From: Atherinomorus stipes
Taxonomy: Eukaryota > Chordata > Actinopteri > Atheriniformes > Atherinidae
Length of the DNA: 64,000 nt
Direction of reading: 5' to 3'
NCBI GenBank assembly: GCA_023101725.1
Contig: JALJCO010001235.1
Coordinates: 245,001-309,000, forward strand
The notes below the pieces were generated by a model. That model did no database searches and was not told where the DNA came from. It was given only the letters and a program-made list of their open reading frames with translations. Below, one piece after another: positions 1-10,850 of the stretch; the first letter of the stretch is position 1; each line of letters begins with the position of its first letter. A program made the position numbers and the translations under genes.

Positions 1-57
<57 letters not shown>

Positions 58-146
58 CACACACACACACACACACACACATACAGGTATATATATATAT
101 AAAAGGTATATATACTGTATATATATATATACATACACACACACAC
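1..146. repeat. (TA)n/(CA)n compound microsatellite
   Basis: Nearly pure TA dinucleotides open the window, followed by CA runs and a second TA/CA block. It is low-complexity sequence with no coding content. The window start cuts it, so its full length is unknown. Confidence 0.97.
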
Positions 147-310
147 TACTCACATTAAGTTAATATTTGTGTTTTGTATGACCTAAAATGCACTCTCTAT
201 GCACTCCTTTCCAGGTGAACATAATCCGATTTTGAACTCCTCAACTTTTGAATGCACATGTGCATTGTTCAATGGTTAAATATTTACTGCACATCATGCA
301 GTAATACATT
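147..310 (-). mobile_element. Diverged copy of a short TIR MITE
   Basis: The segment starts with CACTACTCAC, the terminal motif of the complete MITE at 19818-20026. Read on the minus strand it shares internal blocks with that copy: TTGAACAATG followed by an ACATGTGCA block, and GTTCACCTGGAAAGG. The far terminus is not recognisable, so this is a truncated or strongly diverged copy. The family assignment rests only on this comparison within the window. Confidence 0.5.
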
Positions 311-365
311 TTTTTTAAAAAAAGATTAATAGGAGAAAAACTACAAAAGTAGTGTCTAAACTTTG

Positions 366-1175
366 GGTCTGTCCCAAACCACGCACTTGAGCACCTCAAA
401 CACTGTTTTTGAGTGTGTAGTGCACACAGGGTGTCATTTAAGCAACAATTCAGGGCACAGAGTACCAGGATGTTGCCCTAATTACACCTAAAAATGAAGT
501 GCAAAACGAAGCACACTACTCACACTAAAGTCTGGTCCAAACTACACGAATTTAGCCCGATTTTGGCCCGAAGGAGGCGTCGCAGACAGTCGTTCACTGT
601 CGTGCACGATTCTGTGTTGTCGGGTCGCAGGACGTCGTGTCTTCGCTCCGTGTAATGTGACACAATCAGCGATTGGCGATTTGGCGTCTGCGACGCTCCA
701 CGACCACGATGCAGAAAGACTGGCGTGTCAGAATTTTTTGGTTTTGTCCGTCTAGTGTGACTAGTGTGGCTTAAACTGCCGCCATCTTGCTGACATAGAG
801 GAAGAGGCGGGACCTTCGAACTGCTTTCAGAGCTGAATGGCGGTGAACAAAGCAGTGGCGACCCCTGCTGCATCAGAGCTGGTATTGTACTGATTTAAGT
901 AACGTTTATAAAATGATTTAGACATAATCACTAATGTATATTGTGGCATGCTACCAAGCTGTTCACTCCCTGATGACAGTTATGATCTGGTCGTGTGTTT
1001 GAGAGTTAACTCATGCTAGCGGGCAATGCTAGTCCCTCACTTCCTGTAAGTGCAGTGCTCTGTTTGGGTCAGCATTTAGCGACAAGTGTGCACTACAGAT
1101 GAAGTACACAGTGCACACAGTACACAATGAATTCCAGTGCACTCAGGCAAGTGTGCGGTTTGAGACAGACTCATT
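366..1175. mobile_element. Non-autonomous TIR transposon (hAT-like ends)
   Basis: The left end carries GTCTGTCCCAAACC with CGCACTTG shortly after. The right end, read in reverse complement, carries GTCTGTCTCAAACC with CACACTTG. These imperfect terminal inverted repeats enclose about 0.8 kb with no transposase. A clean target duplication could not be read, so the exact ends are uncertain by several bases and the superfamily is a guess. It hosts a second small element at 529-771. Confidence 0.55.
529..771. mobile_element. 243-bp deletion derivative of a Harbinger-like TIR element
   Basis: The segment begins AGTCTGG, ends TGTGGCT and is flanked on both sides by TAA (526-528 and 772-774), a 3-bp target duplication of the kind PIF/Harbinger elements make. 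Almost all of it matches the first about 240 bases of the 1.6-kb element at 37533-39125. It therefore looks like a short internally deleted relative with a very small right terminus. It is nested inside the TIR element at 366-1175, so it is the younger insertion. Confidence 0.65.
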
Positions 1176-1470
1176 TGACTTGACCTCTAAATGTTCTGGT
1201 TTAATGACATCTTGTTTCTAAACAGTTCTTTTCATCATCCTGTTCACATTTAGATGTCATCAGACCAAGACAACACCGACCACAACAAGTTATTGAGACA
1301 TTGTCATTTTTTTGTTGTGGTGTACCCGCCATTGTTTTTCCACATTTTTTCCAATAAATTGTTTAAGATGGAGAAATTATCACATCATAATTCCAGTTAA
1401 ATGTCCAACGTTCATGATATAATATCAATGAGGTGTTAACATTTTCATTTTCCTAACATTATAACAAAGT

Positions 1471-1497
1471 TGAGTATTCCTAACTTTTTGTGAGTAT
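1471..1497 (+). repeat. Terminal fragment of the CACTACTCAC-type MITE
   Basis: CCTAACTTTTTGTGAGTATA matches the right terminus of the MITE at 19818-20026 with few changes. The opposite terminus was not found upstream, so only an end fragment is supported. Confidence 0.4.
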
Positions 1498-1641
1498 ACA
1501 CACACACACTTGGAAGTTTACATGCCCTCCCAATAAAGACAGAAAAAATAGCTGCCAGTGAAATAAATTGAAACTTAATAAAGCAACAATAAATAAATTA
1601 AAAAAAGAAAATCATGACATTGATTTTGAATTGTGGTTTAA
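1498..1641 (-). mobile_element. Tc1-like transposon remnant, outer part
   Basis: This stretch reads CACACTTGGAAGTTTACAT and then an AT-rich end typical of Tc1-like elements. It lines up with 62740-62816, where the same sequence continues without a break. Here it is interrupted at 1641 by the TIR element 1642-4394 and resumes at 4395. The coding direction is minus, as shown by the transposase tail in the second part. Confidence 0.55.
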
Positions 1642-4394
1642 CTGTACGTTCAGACCAAAAGCGGCAGTCCAAAGCTGGGCGACAAACAGGACAGCTTCCA
1701 AAGTGGCAAGATATGGGGGATTATCACGCTTCCGTGTTCCGAACTTACGGTTTGAAACACTTATGCGGCCCACTTCCGGCCCAGTTCAATGTCCCTGCTT
1801 TACTTCGTAAATAACATGAATAAACGCCAACCCTACTTAAATTTTCACGGATTCCAGACTGAAGTGATACAAAGAAAGAAGTGGATCAAAGCGATTCACC
1901 AGAGTGAAGGGCCGAACTTTATAATAAAACAACATAGCATGTTTGTTTGTAGCCGGTGGGGCACAACACCGGCATGCTAGCATTAGCCAGCTAGCGTTTA
2001 CCGACGTGCTTAACTTTTTGCGTATTAAAACACACATACATCTGAAAACCGGGTCTGTACCCCCCCGTTTCCAGTGGAACAACTGGGGACTGCCAAGAAA
2101 GGAGACGCCTTCAGATGCTTGTGTGTTTTCAGCCGCACAAAGTTAGGCACGTCATCAAGCTGGCTAATGCTAACCTGCTAACAGTAGTCCGCCCGCTACT
2201 ACTCTGTTAAACTTCGTTAATCGGATAAACGCCAATGCCAAGTTTTCATTCCAGACTGAAGTGATGCTAAGGAAGAAGCGGATCAAAACGACCGATTCGC
2301 CGCGGTGAAGGACCGAACTTTATAATAAAACGACACATGTTTGTGGCCGGCAGACTGCGCAGTCGTGTTAGCAGGCTAGCATTAGCCAGCTCGATGACGT
2401 GCCTAACTTTGTGCGGCTGAAAACACACAAGCATCTGAAAGCGTCTCCTTTCTTGGCAGTCCCCAGTTGTTCCACTGGAAACGGGGAGGTACAGACCCGA
2501 TTTTCAGATGTTTGTGTGTTTTAAGACGCACAATGTTAAGCACGTCAGTAAACGCTAGCTGGCTAATGCTAGCATGCTGTGATGTGCCGGTGTTGTGCCC
2601 CACCAGCGACAAACAAACGTGTGTTTTATTATAGAGTTCGGCCCTTTACTGGGGCGAATCGATCGCTTTGATCCACTTCTTCCTTAGTATCATTTCAGTC
2701 TGGAATGAAAACTTAAATATGTTTGGAGTTTATACGATTTAAACAGTATAACAGAGCAGGAACGGCTGTTGTTAAAATGGCCCGGAAGAGGAAGTGTCCA
2801 AATATCGGGAAGTTCCGGTAATCGTGATAATCCCCTTTTCTTGCCGCTTTGGTCGCTCATCACGTGACTGACGTCAAAGTTAAATCGCACTGCTCATTTA
2901 AAGGAGCCGCACAGCGACTTCTGGACAGCATCATTGCTGTTGCTCATGTCGCACTCAGTTAAAGCAGAGCAGAGCTGCAGGACGTTTTGTGTGGCCATTA
3001 AATACAGGGGGAAAAAAAAATTGCAGAGCATGAACATAAATTAAAATAATTTTTCTAATTAGTCACAAGTGGATTGAGTTGTTTTCTACAGTATTGAGCA
3101 GAAAACAACAAGTGGCGTTATGATTTATCCACCACGGCATCGTCAAACTTTTATAACTTTGAAATACACTAAAATATGGCTGAAACTAAAAAGCAGTAAT
3201 GACAATACACTCAGAATACAGCTTCAAACTTTGCAATAGAGAAAAGACGGAGTCAATACGGCGCGAGCAGCTGACCTTTGTTTACACTACAGAAGAAAGG
3301 AAGAATCTCCGCTTCATTTAATGTGGATCAACTTCACATTATTTTCTCCACGCTGCCTAACACTGATATTTAAACAGCTGCACACTAACAACACAAATTC
3401 ACAAGCTGTGCGCAATATGAGGAGAGCGTGAGCGTACATCCTGGTCACTTTCTCATAATTATGCAGAGCCGGTGCGTTTTAACATGTTGATAATGATATC
3501 AGATATTTTTAGTTCATATGTTTATCACAGAAATGCATTTAAACACTGCGCAGGAAAGAAGTCCTGTATGACACGAAACAAAAGACAAGCGGAGACACCA
3601 CATATGCTGCAGCCAAGACAAAGTCAGGAGAGCGCACGTGCGTGTGCGTGTTCTAAAGAAAAATAGCCGGGAGCAGGAGGCGAAAAACGTTTTGGAAGAA
3701 CGAGAAAAGGGGTGAGGCCGTCAGTAAATGACATTAATTCCTATTCATAATTGTTATTATTTTATCATTAACATGGTATACCAGGACTATAAATACGTGC
3801 GTTTAACCCTCAAAATCATCTGGACTCATCATGGATGTGGATGACATCACTGTGATGTGTAATGCCTGCCTGTACACCTGAAGAAGACGGCGTCACCGGG
3901 TTCCTCTCTCCGGGTTTGGCTACAGGTTTCCTCGACAGGTGCTGGAGCTGCAGCCGGACAGAGACGGTTCCAGCGGGACTTCAGGTTGAACGTCCAGGTT
4001 TTTTTTATTTTCTTTTTAACTTTAGTCCCGGTAGCCAAAAAGAAGTACATTACCAAGGATGCACCTGAACAGGTAATCAGCCTATCGGCATCCATGACAG
4101 AATGAGTGTGTTGTTGTCGAAACCAAAGTCACATGCGTTGTTCTTTGGACCTGCTCAATTGAAGGACACCTCTACTCTGATTTGCTGCCGTCTGTTGCTG
4201 CTGAACCGCGTCATAGCTAATTAGCATAAAGTTAACCGAAGCTCAGCTTCTTATCTGGTGCCACTTTGGCCGCTTTAGTCGCTCTAGACGCCCAGCAGAC
4301 GGCGGCAGATGCTCTTGTCGCTCAGGACGCCTGCTCTCATTGAAAACGTATTAACTTCCGGTGTCCTTGCTGCTTTTGGTCTGAACGTACACAG
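1642..4394. mobile_element. 2.75-kb TIR DNA transposon inserted into a Tc1 remnant
   Basis: The left end is CTGTACGTTCAGACC and the right end in reverse complement is CTGTGTACGTTCAGACC, continuing into AAAAGC on both sides. The flanks carry TAA (1639-1641 and 4395-4397). The related Tc1 remnant at 62.8 kb has the uninterrupted site, so both boundaries are well placed. The 3-bp TWA-type duplication suggests a PIF/Harbinger-like origin. No transposase frame is visible. It contains the fold-back element at 1715-2835; the remaining 2.84-4.39 kb shows only short random frames. Confidence 0.7.
1715..2835. mobile_element. Fold-back (palindromic) element, copy A
   Basis: The ends read GGGGATTATCACGCTTCCG at left and its diverged inverse ...CGTGATAATCCCC at right. 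Inside, arm modules recur in alternating orientation: the CCAGACTGAAGTGAT block at about 1855 and 2252, with its inverse near 2690; and the CCAGTGGAACAACTGGGGA block near 2074, with its inverse near 2460. A strand could fold into a long hairpin. No protein is encoded. It is nested in the TIR element 1642-4394. Four relatives lie at 21052, 28877, 30547 and 42679. Confidence 0.75.
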
Positions 4395-4560
4395 TAAAAG
4401 AAACATTAAAAACAAACAAAAAATTAAACAACAAGCATGATGGGGCTCAAGAGCAAAAATGTCATTGAGCAACTTTGTAACACAATCACTGCAATCAGGT
4501 TGTTTCATTAAAGTCCAAATCAGACGCCTGCACCTGTTCACAGGTATGTTGGTCCACTCT
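4395..4560 (-). pseudogene. Tc1-like transposase C-terminus (remnant)
   Basis: On the minus strand the sequence near 4500-4560 reads as DEEWTNIPVNRCRRLI, matching the known C-terminal signature of fish Tc1-like transposases (EEW-x-NIP followed by basic residues). The frame then runs on past the usual stop, so it is decayed. The same tail, with a proper stop, is at about 62880-62975. It is the second half of the Tc1 remnant split by the 2.75-kb element. Confidence 0.6.
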
Positions 4561-4570
4561 TCATCAGCAA

Positions 4571-5427
4571 GGGACCTTGATTTGTCTGAAATTGTTTTTT
4601 TTTTAAATAATTTTTAAAATAATATTCTTAAAACAAAAATTCAACAAACATTTTATTACCGGTATACTAAATCATAATTTTGTAAATTTTTTTTTTTTTT
4701 TTAATGAAACCAAACAAATGGACATTTTTGGCCACAAAACGCACTCAGCAGAAGTTTTGTTGTTTCTTTGTCACTACTTAAAAGGAGTTATACAAAAAAG
4801 CATCTTTGTCACTGCTGATAGTACTCTGCAAAGGTGATGCTTAAGATCTTAGCATGCATAAATTATAAGGGGAAAGAAACTTTCTTTTTCTTGGAGAAGG
4901 TTATCAACCTTGTACTTAAAAGTAAAAATTCTGGAACCGATTAATATTTTGGGTTTCATGATGGGAAGGGAACCGATACCAAATCAAAAATCTAAGGAGT
5001 GAAAGTAGCAAATATTTTCAGTATATGACACGGGCATTTTTGGCCATGAAGATAGTTTGTGGGAATTTTAATGTTTTGCTATACAGGAACAAAAAAAAGA
5101 CATATTAAACTGCAATGATGGTTGAAAAATAAAATGGCATGTATCATTTGGTTTGAAAAAAGAAAAAAGTTTTTTTTTTTTACTTTGACCCTTTATAAAT
5201 AATTAGTATTATGGGTTCTACTGTAATAGACATTTAAAGGGTTAAAATTATGAACATGAATCATATTTTGATTTTCAGCTCAAGGACTTATACTATCAAA
5301 AAAAGAAGGGAAAAGTTAATAATTTCTTTTGGAAAGTTGGTGGCCATTTTTGGCCATAAATATGGCAAGTATTTTTCTCACAAAACCTCCCTCAAAACAA
5401 ACAAAAATATATGATACAATGTTAGTT
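4571..5427. other. No gene seen; AT-rich intergenic sequence
   Basis: Poly-A/T runs near 4590, 4690 and 5170 and short open stretches only. Nothing recognisable as coding, RNA or mobile. Confidence 0.5.
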
Positions 5428-5675
5428 GGGTCGGCTGTAGCTCAGGTGGAAGAGCAGTCGTCTTTCAACCGGAGGGTTGTGGGACTGATTCCAGGCTTCC
5501 CCAGACTACATGCCGAAGTGTCCTTGGGCAAGACACTGAACCCCAAGTTGCCTCCCGATGTGCCTATCGGGGTATGAATGTGTGTGTGACTGGGTGAATG
5601 TGACATGTAGTGTAAAGCGCTTTGAGCGGTTAGTATGACTGGAAAAGCGCTATATAAGTACAGTCCATTTACCAT
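5428..5675 (+). mobile_element. tRNA-derived SINE
   Basis: The head carries Pol III promoter-like boxes: TAGCTCAGGTGGAAGAGCAG (A box region) and GGGTTGTGGGACTGATTCC (B box region). A central block (TGTCCTTGGGCAAGACACTG) and the tail (AAGCGCTATATAAGTACAG followed by TCCATTTACCA) are widespread in fish SINEs. It is flanked by TTAGTT at 5422-5427 and 5676-5681, a short direct repeat consistent with a target duplication. Full-length in appearance. Confidence 0.85.
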
Positions 5676-5681
5676 TTAGTT

Positions 5682-7267
5682 ATGCATCTCAAGACTGTAC
5701 TTTTAACAATGCTAGAAAGTCCAGTAGCACTGAGAACTTAGCAAAAGACCTTTTGAGGTTTTTTTTGTTTTTGTTTTTTTTAAAAAAAAAAACAAGAACA
5801 TAGCGCAAGCAAACAGTCATGGTGAAAGATTTTAAAAGAAATGAATGTCTTATATTCATGAAAATAAGCTAGATGAAACTTCAACGTAGTAAAAGTTATA
5901 AAATACAGCAAGATAAATAAATAGATTCAGTCTCAGTGGCTGCATATTTGGCCATAAACAAACAGAATAGAAAAGGCCATGGGTAAAAACCCAAATAGTT
6001 TTCCACAACATTAATTTTCAGTCAAAAGGTAGGTAGTTATTTGTGACAGATAACAATGATAATAATAAATCCAAACCATCAATAAGAAATCAATCCAATA
6101 TGAAGACAATCAGTTGAGAAAACTTCCTTCATCAAATGTTTGTTGCTAAATGACAGATCACCTTTCAAGGCTAAAACACAATTTCTATCTCAGAATATCT
6201 ATTTTTCCTATAGTTGAAATGTAACATTGATCTAAAGTCTTCATATGAACATCAAAGATCAGATATATCTGATTTTTATCATAAACTCTCAGACTTTTGT
6301 AACATTTAGCTTGAAAGCAGAAATAAATATAAAATAAATAAAAATGCAATGGAAAAGTAACCTTCAATGCATTTCAAGTTAATTTCAATCTGAATATGAA
6401 ATTATAAAAATTAAGTTGACTTAACAAAAAGGTCTAAGTATGCCGAAATATCTGGAGAGAAAACAGCTCTACAAGAATAACGAGAATTGTTATTCTTGTA
6501 GAGCAAACAGTACGTTTGCTGTTTTTAGATGTTTTGTTACAGATTTCTATTTGTGTTCCTGTCTTTATTTGTCCAAATGCTGCTGTTTTATGTCTGTTAA
6601 AGTGTTTGCGTAACAAAAACATGACTTGAAACTTCATAATCTGTTGCCAATATTGTTCTTGTGGGAAGCAGTTCACTCGTGTATGATGAGAAGGAGTAAC
6701 TAGGCTACAAGGTTAAATAAAAATAAACACAGATCCAAACAGTCTCAAGCTGAATGAATTAAATCTGTAAATGAGACACTGGTTTATGATGATGGTGCTG
6801 AAAGAGATACAAGGGAAGGACAAGGATCAACAGAAATATCCTTCATTAGAGATTAGTCTGTGGGACTACCGACAGCAGCATTCGCGGAAAGCTGCAAATG
6901 GTGTGATCAGCGTTCTTTAGAGTCAAGAACGCTTAACTTCCCTTCTGTTTGTGAATTTACATTTTCTGCTAAGCTGCTCTCCTTCATACATCACTGCTGA
7001 GGTTTCTTTTTAAACTTTTTTTTAAAGCTGTAAAAAACAACTGCTCTGTTATTACAAGGCATAAACAATTTTTGCTTTCATCTAAATCTTAATTCTTGCA
7101 GCTGTTTTTATCCTCAGTAACTCTGTCAGCTCTGTAACAAGACATCCATGTACCCTGCAGTGATGGTTCATGGATTGTCTTGTGACAAATCAAAAACAAT
7201 AACAGCTGGTGACTCATTCTACACGCTGATGTAAATACATCTTACTTTGTTAATATGATCAGCTTCT
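5682..7267. other. No gene seen; contains one perfect hairpin
   Basis: AT-rich sequence with a (T)n(A)n tract near 5760 and no supported coding frames. The only distinct structure is the hairpin at 6466-6504, listed separately. Confidence 0.5.
6466..6504. repeat. Perfect 16-bp inverted repeat, 7-base loop
   Basis: GCTCTACAAGAATAAC (6466-6481) is followed by a 7-base spacer and its exact reverse complement (6489-6504). There is no T-run terminator context on either side. The stem is perfect in a region that otherwise has no recent repeats. It could be a small MITE relic or a structured RNA; the sequence alone does not decide. Confidence 0.8.
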
Positions 7268-7273
7268 TTTATT
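7268..7273 (-). promoter_or_regulatory. Candidate polyadenylation signal of the Ig V-set gene
   Basis: AATAAA on the minus strand lies about 60 bases past the stop codon of the exon at 7332-7438. Its position fits a short 3' untranslated region. Such hexamers are common by chance in AT-rich DNA, so support comes only from its location. Confidence 0.35.
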
Positions 7274-7331
7274 AAGAAATTAGTGCCTTAGCTGCTTGAT
7301 ATAAGTGGGAAAGAATGGACCTTAGCTGCTT

Positions 7332-7438
7332 CTAGAAGCAGAGCAGCAGAGTCTGAGCAGAGAGGAGGACAACATAGAGGAGGTTTGCTCCTGCTGCTCC
7401 GCCTGATGGAGTCGTCGCCCCTGCTTCTTCACGGTTTT
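7332..7438 (-). CDS. Candidate last exon of the Ig V-set gene: linker, hydrophobic tail, stop
   Basis: A pyrimidine-rich tract and CAG acceptor (TTTCTGTTGCAG) precede an open stretch that joins the V exon in phase 1, the split codon becoming G|AA. It encodes 34 residues: a linker rich in small residues (ENREEAGATTPSGGAAGAN), then LLYVVLLSAQTLLLCF and TAG. The stop follows directly on the hydrophobic run, so there is no cytoplasmic tail. The layout (small residues, then a hydrophobic C-terminus) is what a GPI-attachment signal looks like; a minimal transmembrane anchor is the alternative. The exon was found by reading the splice sites and frame, so it is a prediction. An intermediate exon between it and the V exon cannot be excluded. 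Confidence 0.55.
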
Positions 7439-8079
7439 CTGCAACAGAAACACACTTTAATTAATTAGACTGACAGAATCTGCGTGTGGGTCAGGTGACC
7501 CACCAGGACTATGTCATCCGGATACTTATAAAATCTTGCCCCTCCTCTGCTACAGACAGTGCTCCAGACTAATTTTCAACACCTAACTTTTTAATTTTGG
7601 TGCACCAGCAAAAGGTTTAGGTGTACCGCCATGTTTCCATGTTACATCAACAGGTCAGATCCAGATTTGACCACAAGATATCTGTGAGAAACGAGTTGGG
7701 TTTGGTAATCATCAAAACAGATTCGGATGGATGACCCGCAGGAGGACTCTGCTGGATCTCCGTCAGTGCAGGTGATGTGACACAGACAGAGGCTGCAGCA
7801 GATTTTCTGCTTCATGCTGCTCAGACATGCTGAAAAACTCTTAGTGAAGATACAGTAGTAGATGACAATTACACATGAGCAAAGTCCACATTTTACAATT
7901 GACTCCATTTCCATGGGTCTCGTCTGTGTCGTAGTTCACTGTAGCAGTGTCAACGTTTACACGCGTAAACAGGTACACGGATAATAAATCATAACAGTTT
8001 AGAAAAAAATCAATAACCGTATACATGTCATTTTCACCTCCTCCCCCTCCTCTTTCATTTCTCATCAATACTGTATTTT

Positions 8080-9059
8080 AGGGGTGGTAATGTTGCCTGA
8101 AAGCTTCGGATAATAACTATCCGCAAACGTAACAGATGCCTGGGGCGCAATGTTCTGTTGATATTTGTATATATAATAAACGCAGACACAGCCTGTCGCA
8201 TCACCTCAAGTTGGCTCAGACGTGGTGGTGGCTAACAATAGCAGAGCACCGGCGCTGCTTTGTGTTGCTGTAGCAACCGTCAGAGATCCTTAAACTGTGC
8301 AGCTGGAAGTTAGATATTTCTATGGATTAGCGAAGACAGACATGGTCAGAGATGCTTTTAGAGATCAGGAGAGCTGACTGGACATCGACTGCATCTGTGC
8401 AGTGGAAACATTGTATTGGGGTGAGTTTCAATGCAAGTTAGGAGAGTTAGCTTTAACTGCTACTAACTGGGTTTTCATGTACATTTTTCCAGAAAATGAA
8501 GTAGAGCGTGAATCCAATCAGACATTTACTGTAACAAATGTATGTATTTAGCAGAAGATCTAACCGCTCGTGATAGCTGCTGTTTACATAAAATTGATCA
8601 CCAGAACACAACTTACCTCTCTCAGCTAAAACATTTCCATACAGACCAACCAGCCGCGAAACATCGATAATCATCCCTGTTTGTGAAAGCATTCTTTCTC
8701 CCGTGTATGAAGACGGGTTATTATGTATCTGACAGATGTAGGAAAAATCCGGTCAGCCGATGTAGCTGTTTGAAAACTTCTGCATGGACTCCGTTCAGAT
8801 CGCACCCAATAAAGGAGACTTTTTCCGTTGAATCGTTTCAGTTCTTCGGGATTAAAATGATAAATATCCATAATCTTACCTTGGCTCTACTACAGTGTTT
8901 CTGCTCTGAGTTCAGTATGACAGCAGGAAAAAGGTGGGATGCGTAGGAGACGTCACCATAGCAACCTAAAGATTATTAATCTCTGACGTGTAACTGTGTA
9001 CACAGTGGTTAGTAGTCCTGATTACACGCGTAGAAAAATTCTAACCGTTGACATCCCTA
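8080..9059. mobile_element. Possible TIR element (TAGGG-type ends)
   Basis: The left side starts TAGGGGTGGTAATG and the right side in reverse complement starts TAGGGATGTCAACGG. Nearby arms GTTTACACGCGTAAAC (about 7954) and ATTACACGCGTAGAAA (about 9021) are also inversely related. No matching target duplication was seen, so the extent is tentative. A short open stretch on the minus strand (8671-8871) is unrecognised. It lies in a presumed intron of the Ig gene. Confidence 0.3.
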
Positions 9060-9624
9060 GCACACCTGCTGGTCTTTATCTCAAACTAATGCACAACACA
9101 ATGTTCAGTGTGTTCAGGGTGGATCAGAGTCAGTCAGAGAAGACCCGCTCTTTGTGTGGGCTTTTACCACAGTGGTGTGTGTGTTCAGACCAAACACGAT
9201 TTGGGCATCAAAAACTTGCCTGACGCCAAAATTTGACGCAACCAGCTATTTGTCAACGTGGCAGTGAGAGAGCAGCTGGGGTCTGGGTAGTTGTGCATTT
9301 TGGCTGGAACAGGTAAAAATAAAACTCTTTCTCAGTGAAGGAGGTGGGATCTGGGTGGTCAGATGCTGTGGGTTGGGGGCTCTGCCCATCATGATGTTCA
9401 ACCCCCTCCCTCACATTTCCACATGTTCATTTTTGCTCCTCTCCATTCTAAAGGTTAAAACACAGCCAATTTCCTCTCTAGTTCCCTGGTCCTGCCTTGT
9501 CCCACCCTAAAAACAAAGCACTTTTCGCTAGGACAGAAGAGATTTTCATGTCTGTGAGATGCACGACTATGTTTGTTGGTTGGATAATCATTATAATTAC
9601 TGCTCGCTGGGTGTGACAACTTCC

Positions 9625-9804
9625 TTTTTTTTTTTTTTAAGGATTTTTTTGGGCACTAGTAGCCTTTATGTGACAGTGTATAGTGACAGGAAAGGGGCAG
9701 AGAGAGTGGGGAGTGACATGCAGCAAAGGGACAGACTGCATTGAGGAACTGTAGCCTCTGTTCATGGTGCGGCTGCTCAACCAACAGAGCTAATCACTGC
9801 CCCG
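9625..9804 (-). mobile_element. tRNA-derived SINE with 14-bp target duplication
   Basis: On the minus strand the element starts near GGGGCAGTGATTAGCTC, followed by TGTTGGTTGAGCAG (A-box-like). It contains the block rich in CATGTCACTCCCCACTCTC common in fish SINEs, and ends in a poly-A tail (the T-run at 9625-9638 on the plus strand). The flanks GTGTGACAACTTCC (9611-9624) and GTGTAACAACTTCC (9805-9818) are a 14-bp target duplication with one mismatch. That is good evidence for LINE-machinery insertion. It lies in the intron between the V exon and the last exon. Confidence 0.85.
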
Positions 9805-10278
9805 GTGTAACAACTTCCTCACAGAATAACACATGTGGGCAGCACATCAGTCACCCAGACTGCTGTTAAACGGCTGCTTTGGTGGCATCAGCATTTGACA
9901 GGACAAAATCAGCTCAAGTACATATAAAAACACAAGATGCCACAAGAACAAGCAAAACTTCAGCCATGTCAGGAGTCACTCTTCACAGAAGGAGGAGCAG
10001 CACCCCCCACTTACTCATCACTGATGATCTGTTCAATAAGACTATTTACATGAATTAAAACTGATCAGACTGAAGAAAGGTGAATGGAGCAGCTGCTGTC
10101 AGTACCAGTGCAGCCCAGCAGGTGGCAGTGTTACAGCATTTATGCTGCTGGTTCACCACATCTGAGCTGAGCTACTGATTTCTGTTCTGTGGGTTTCCAG
10201 GAAACTCAAACTGTGGCCGTCACATGACGGTAATACCAGGCAACAACCTGAAGGCTGTTACGTTTGACGTGAACTGAC

Positions 10279-10587
10279 CTGAAACCTTCAGAGTGACCGT
10301 TCTAGCGGTCTTCTCTGTGAAGATGAAGCAGTGGTATTTGCCTGCGTCCTTCATCCTCAGATCTTTCATGGTGATGGAAAAATTCCCCTTTATGTAGTCC
10401 TGTGGGAAGCTTGAAACTCGAACTCTGTAATCTTGGGAAATGGTTGTCACGTTCTTCTCAATGTTCAACACCCGCTTTTGGTTTTTGTCCCTCCAGAAGA
10501 CATTCACAGGTAGAGATCCATTATAGACACATGGCAGCAGGACGCTTCCTCCAAGAAAACCTTCAATTGCTTCATCCTGGCAGATCA
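10279..10587 (-). CDS. Immunoglobulin V-set domain exon
   Basis: A 309-bp exon flanked by CAG at its 5' side and GTCAGT at its 3' side on the minus strand, phase 1 at both ends as is usual for Ig-superfamily exons. The 103-residue domain has the V-set landmarks: Cys20 in LLPC, Trp32 in VFW, and the DAGKYHC motif with Asp81, Tyr85 and Cys87. The 67-residue Cys-Cys spacing fits a V set. An extra Cys lies at position 3. Asn-X-Ser/Thr sites occur at residues 23, 46 and 69, so the domain is probably extracellular and glycosylated. It resembles the first domain of B7/butyrophilin-like or novel fish receptor proteins; which one cannot be decided here. The frame is intact, with no stop or shift. Confidence 0.88.
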
Positions 10588-10770
10588 CTGAGGGACGATA
10601 GGAAAAGTCACACAGTTAAACTCTCTCTGGTTCTGTTGACCAATCAGAGGCTTCAGTTTACCCTGAGATCAACAGATAATCAGATAATTCAAAGCTGCTC
10701 GGATTGGTCTCTGATCAGATGATCAATTGATAAACCAATAGTTTAAAAGTTTCTGCTTTCAGCTTCTATC

Positions 10771-10850
10771 AATCAATCATTCAATCTTTATTTATGAAGC
10801 GCTTTTCAAGCAAGTTACACGACTCAAAGCGCTTTACAGTTCAAGATCAA
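10771..10850 (-). repeat. Short retroposon tail fragment
   Basis: The segment has TCAATCTTTATTTATGAAGC and then a GCGCTTTTCA...CTCAAAGCGCTTTACA arrangement, a common 3' tail of fish SINE/LINE copies read backwards. Only this tail is recognised; there is no head or target duplication. A similar tail is at 34268-34320. Confidence 0.45.

Noticed and set aside
2403..2612. Similar 66-70 residue frames in several fold-back copies (also 29190-29495, 43437-43646)
   Set aside because: The likeness comes from the repeated DNA module read in either direction; frames do not keep a common start or stop and have no known domain, so a conserved protein is not supported.
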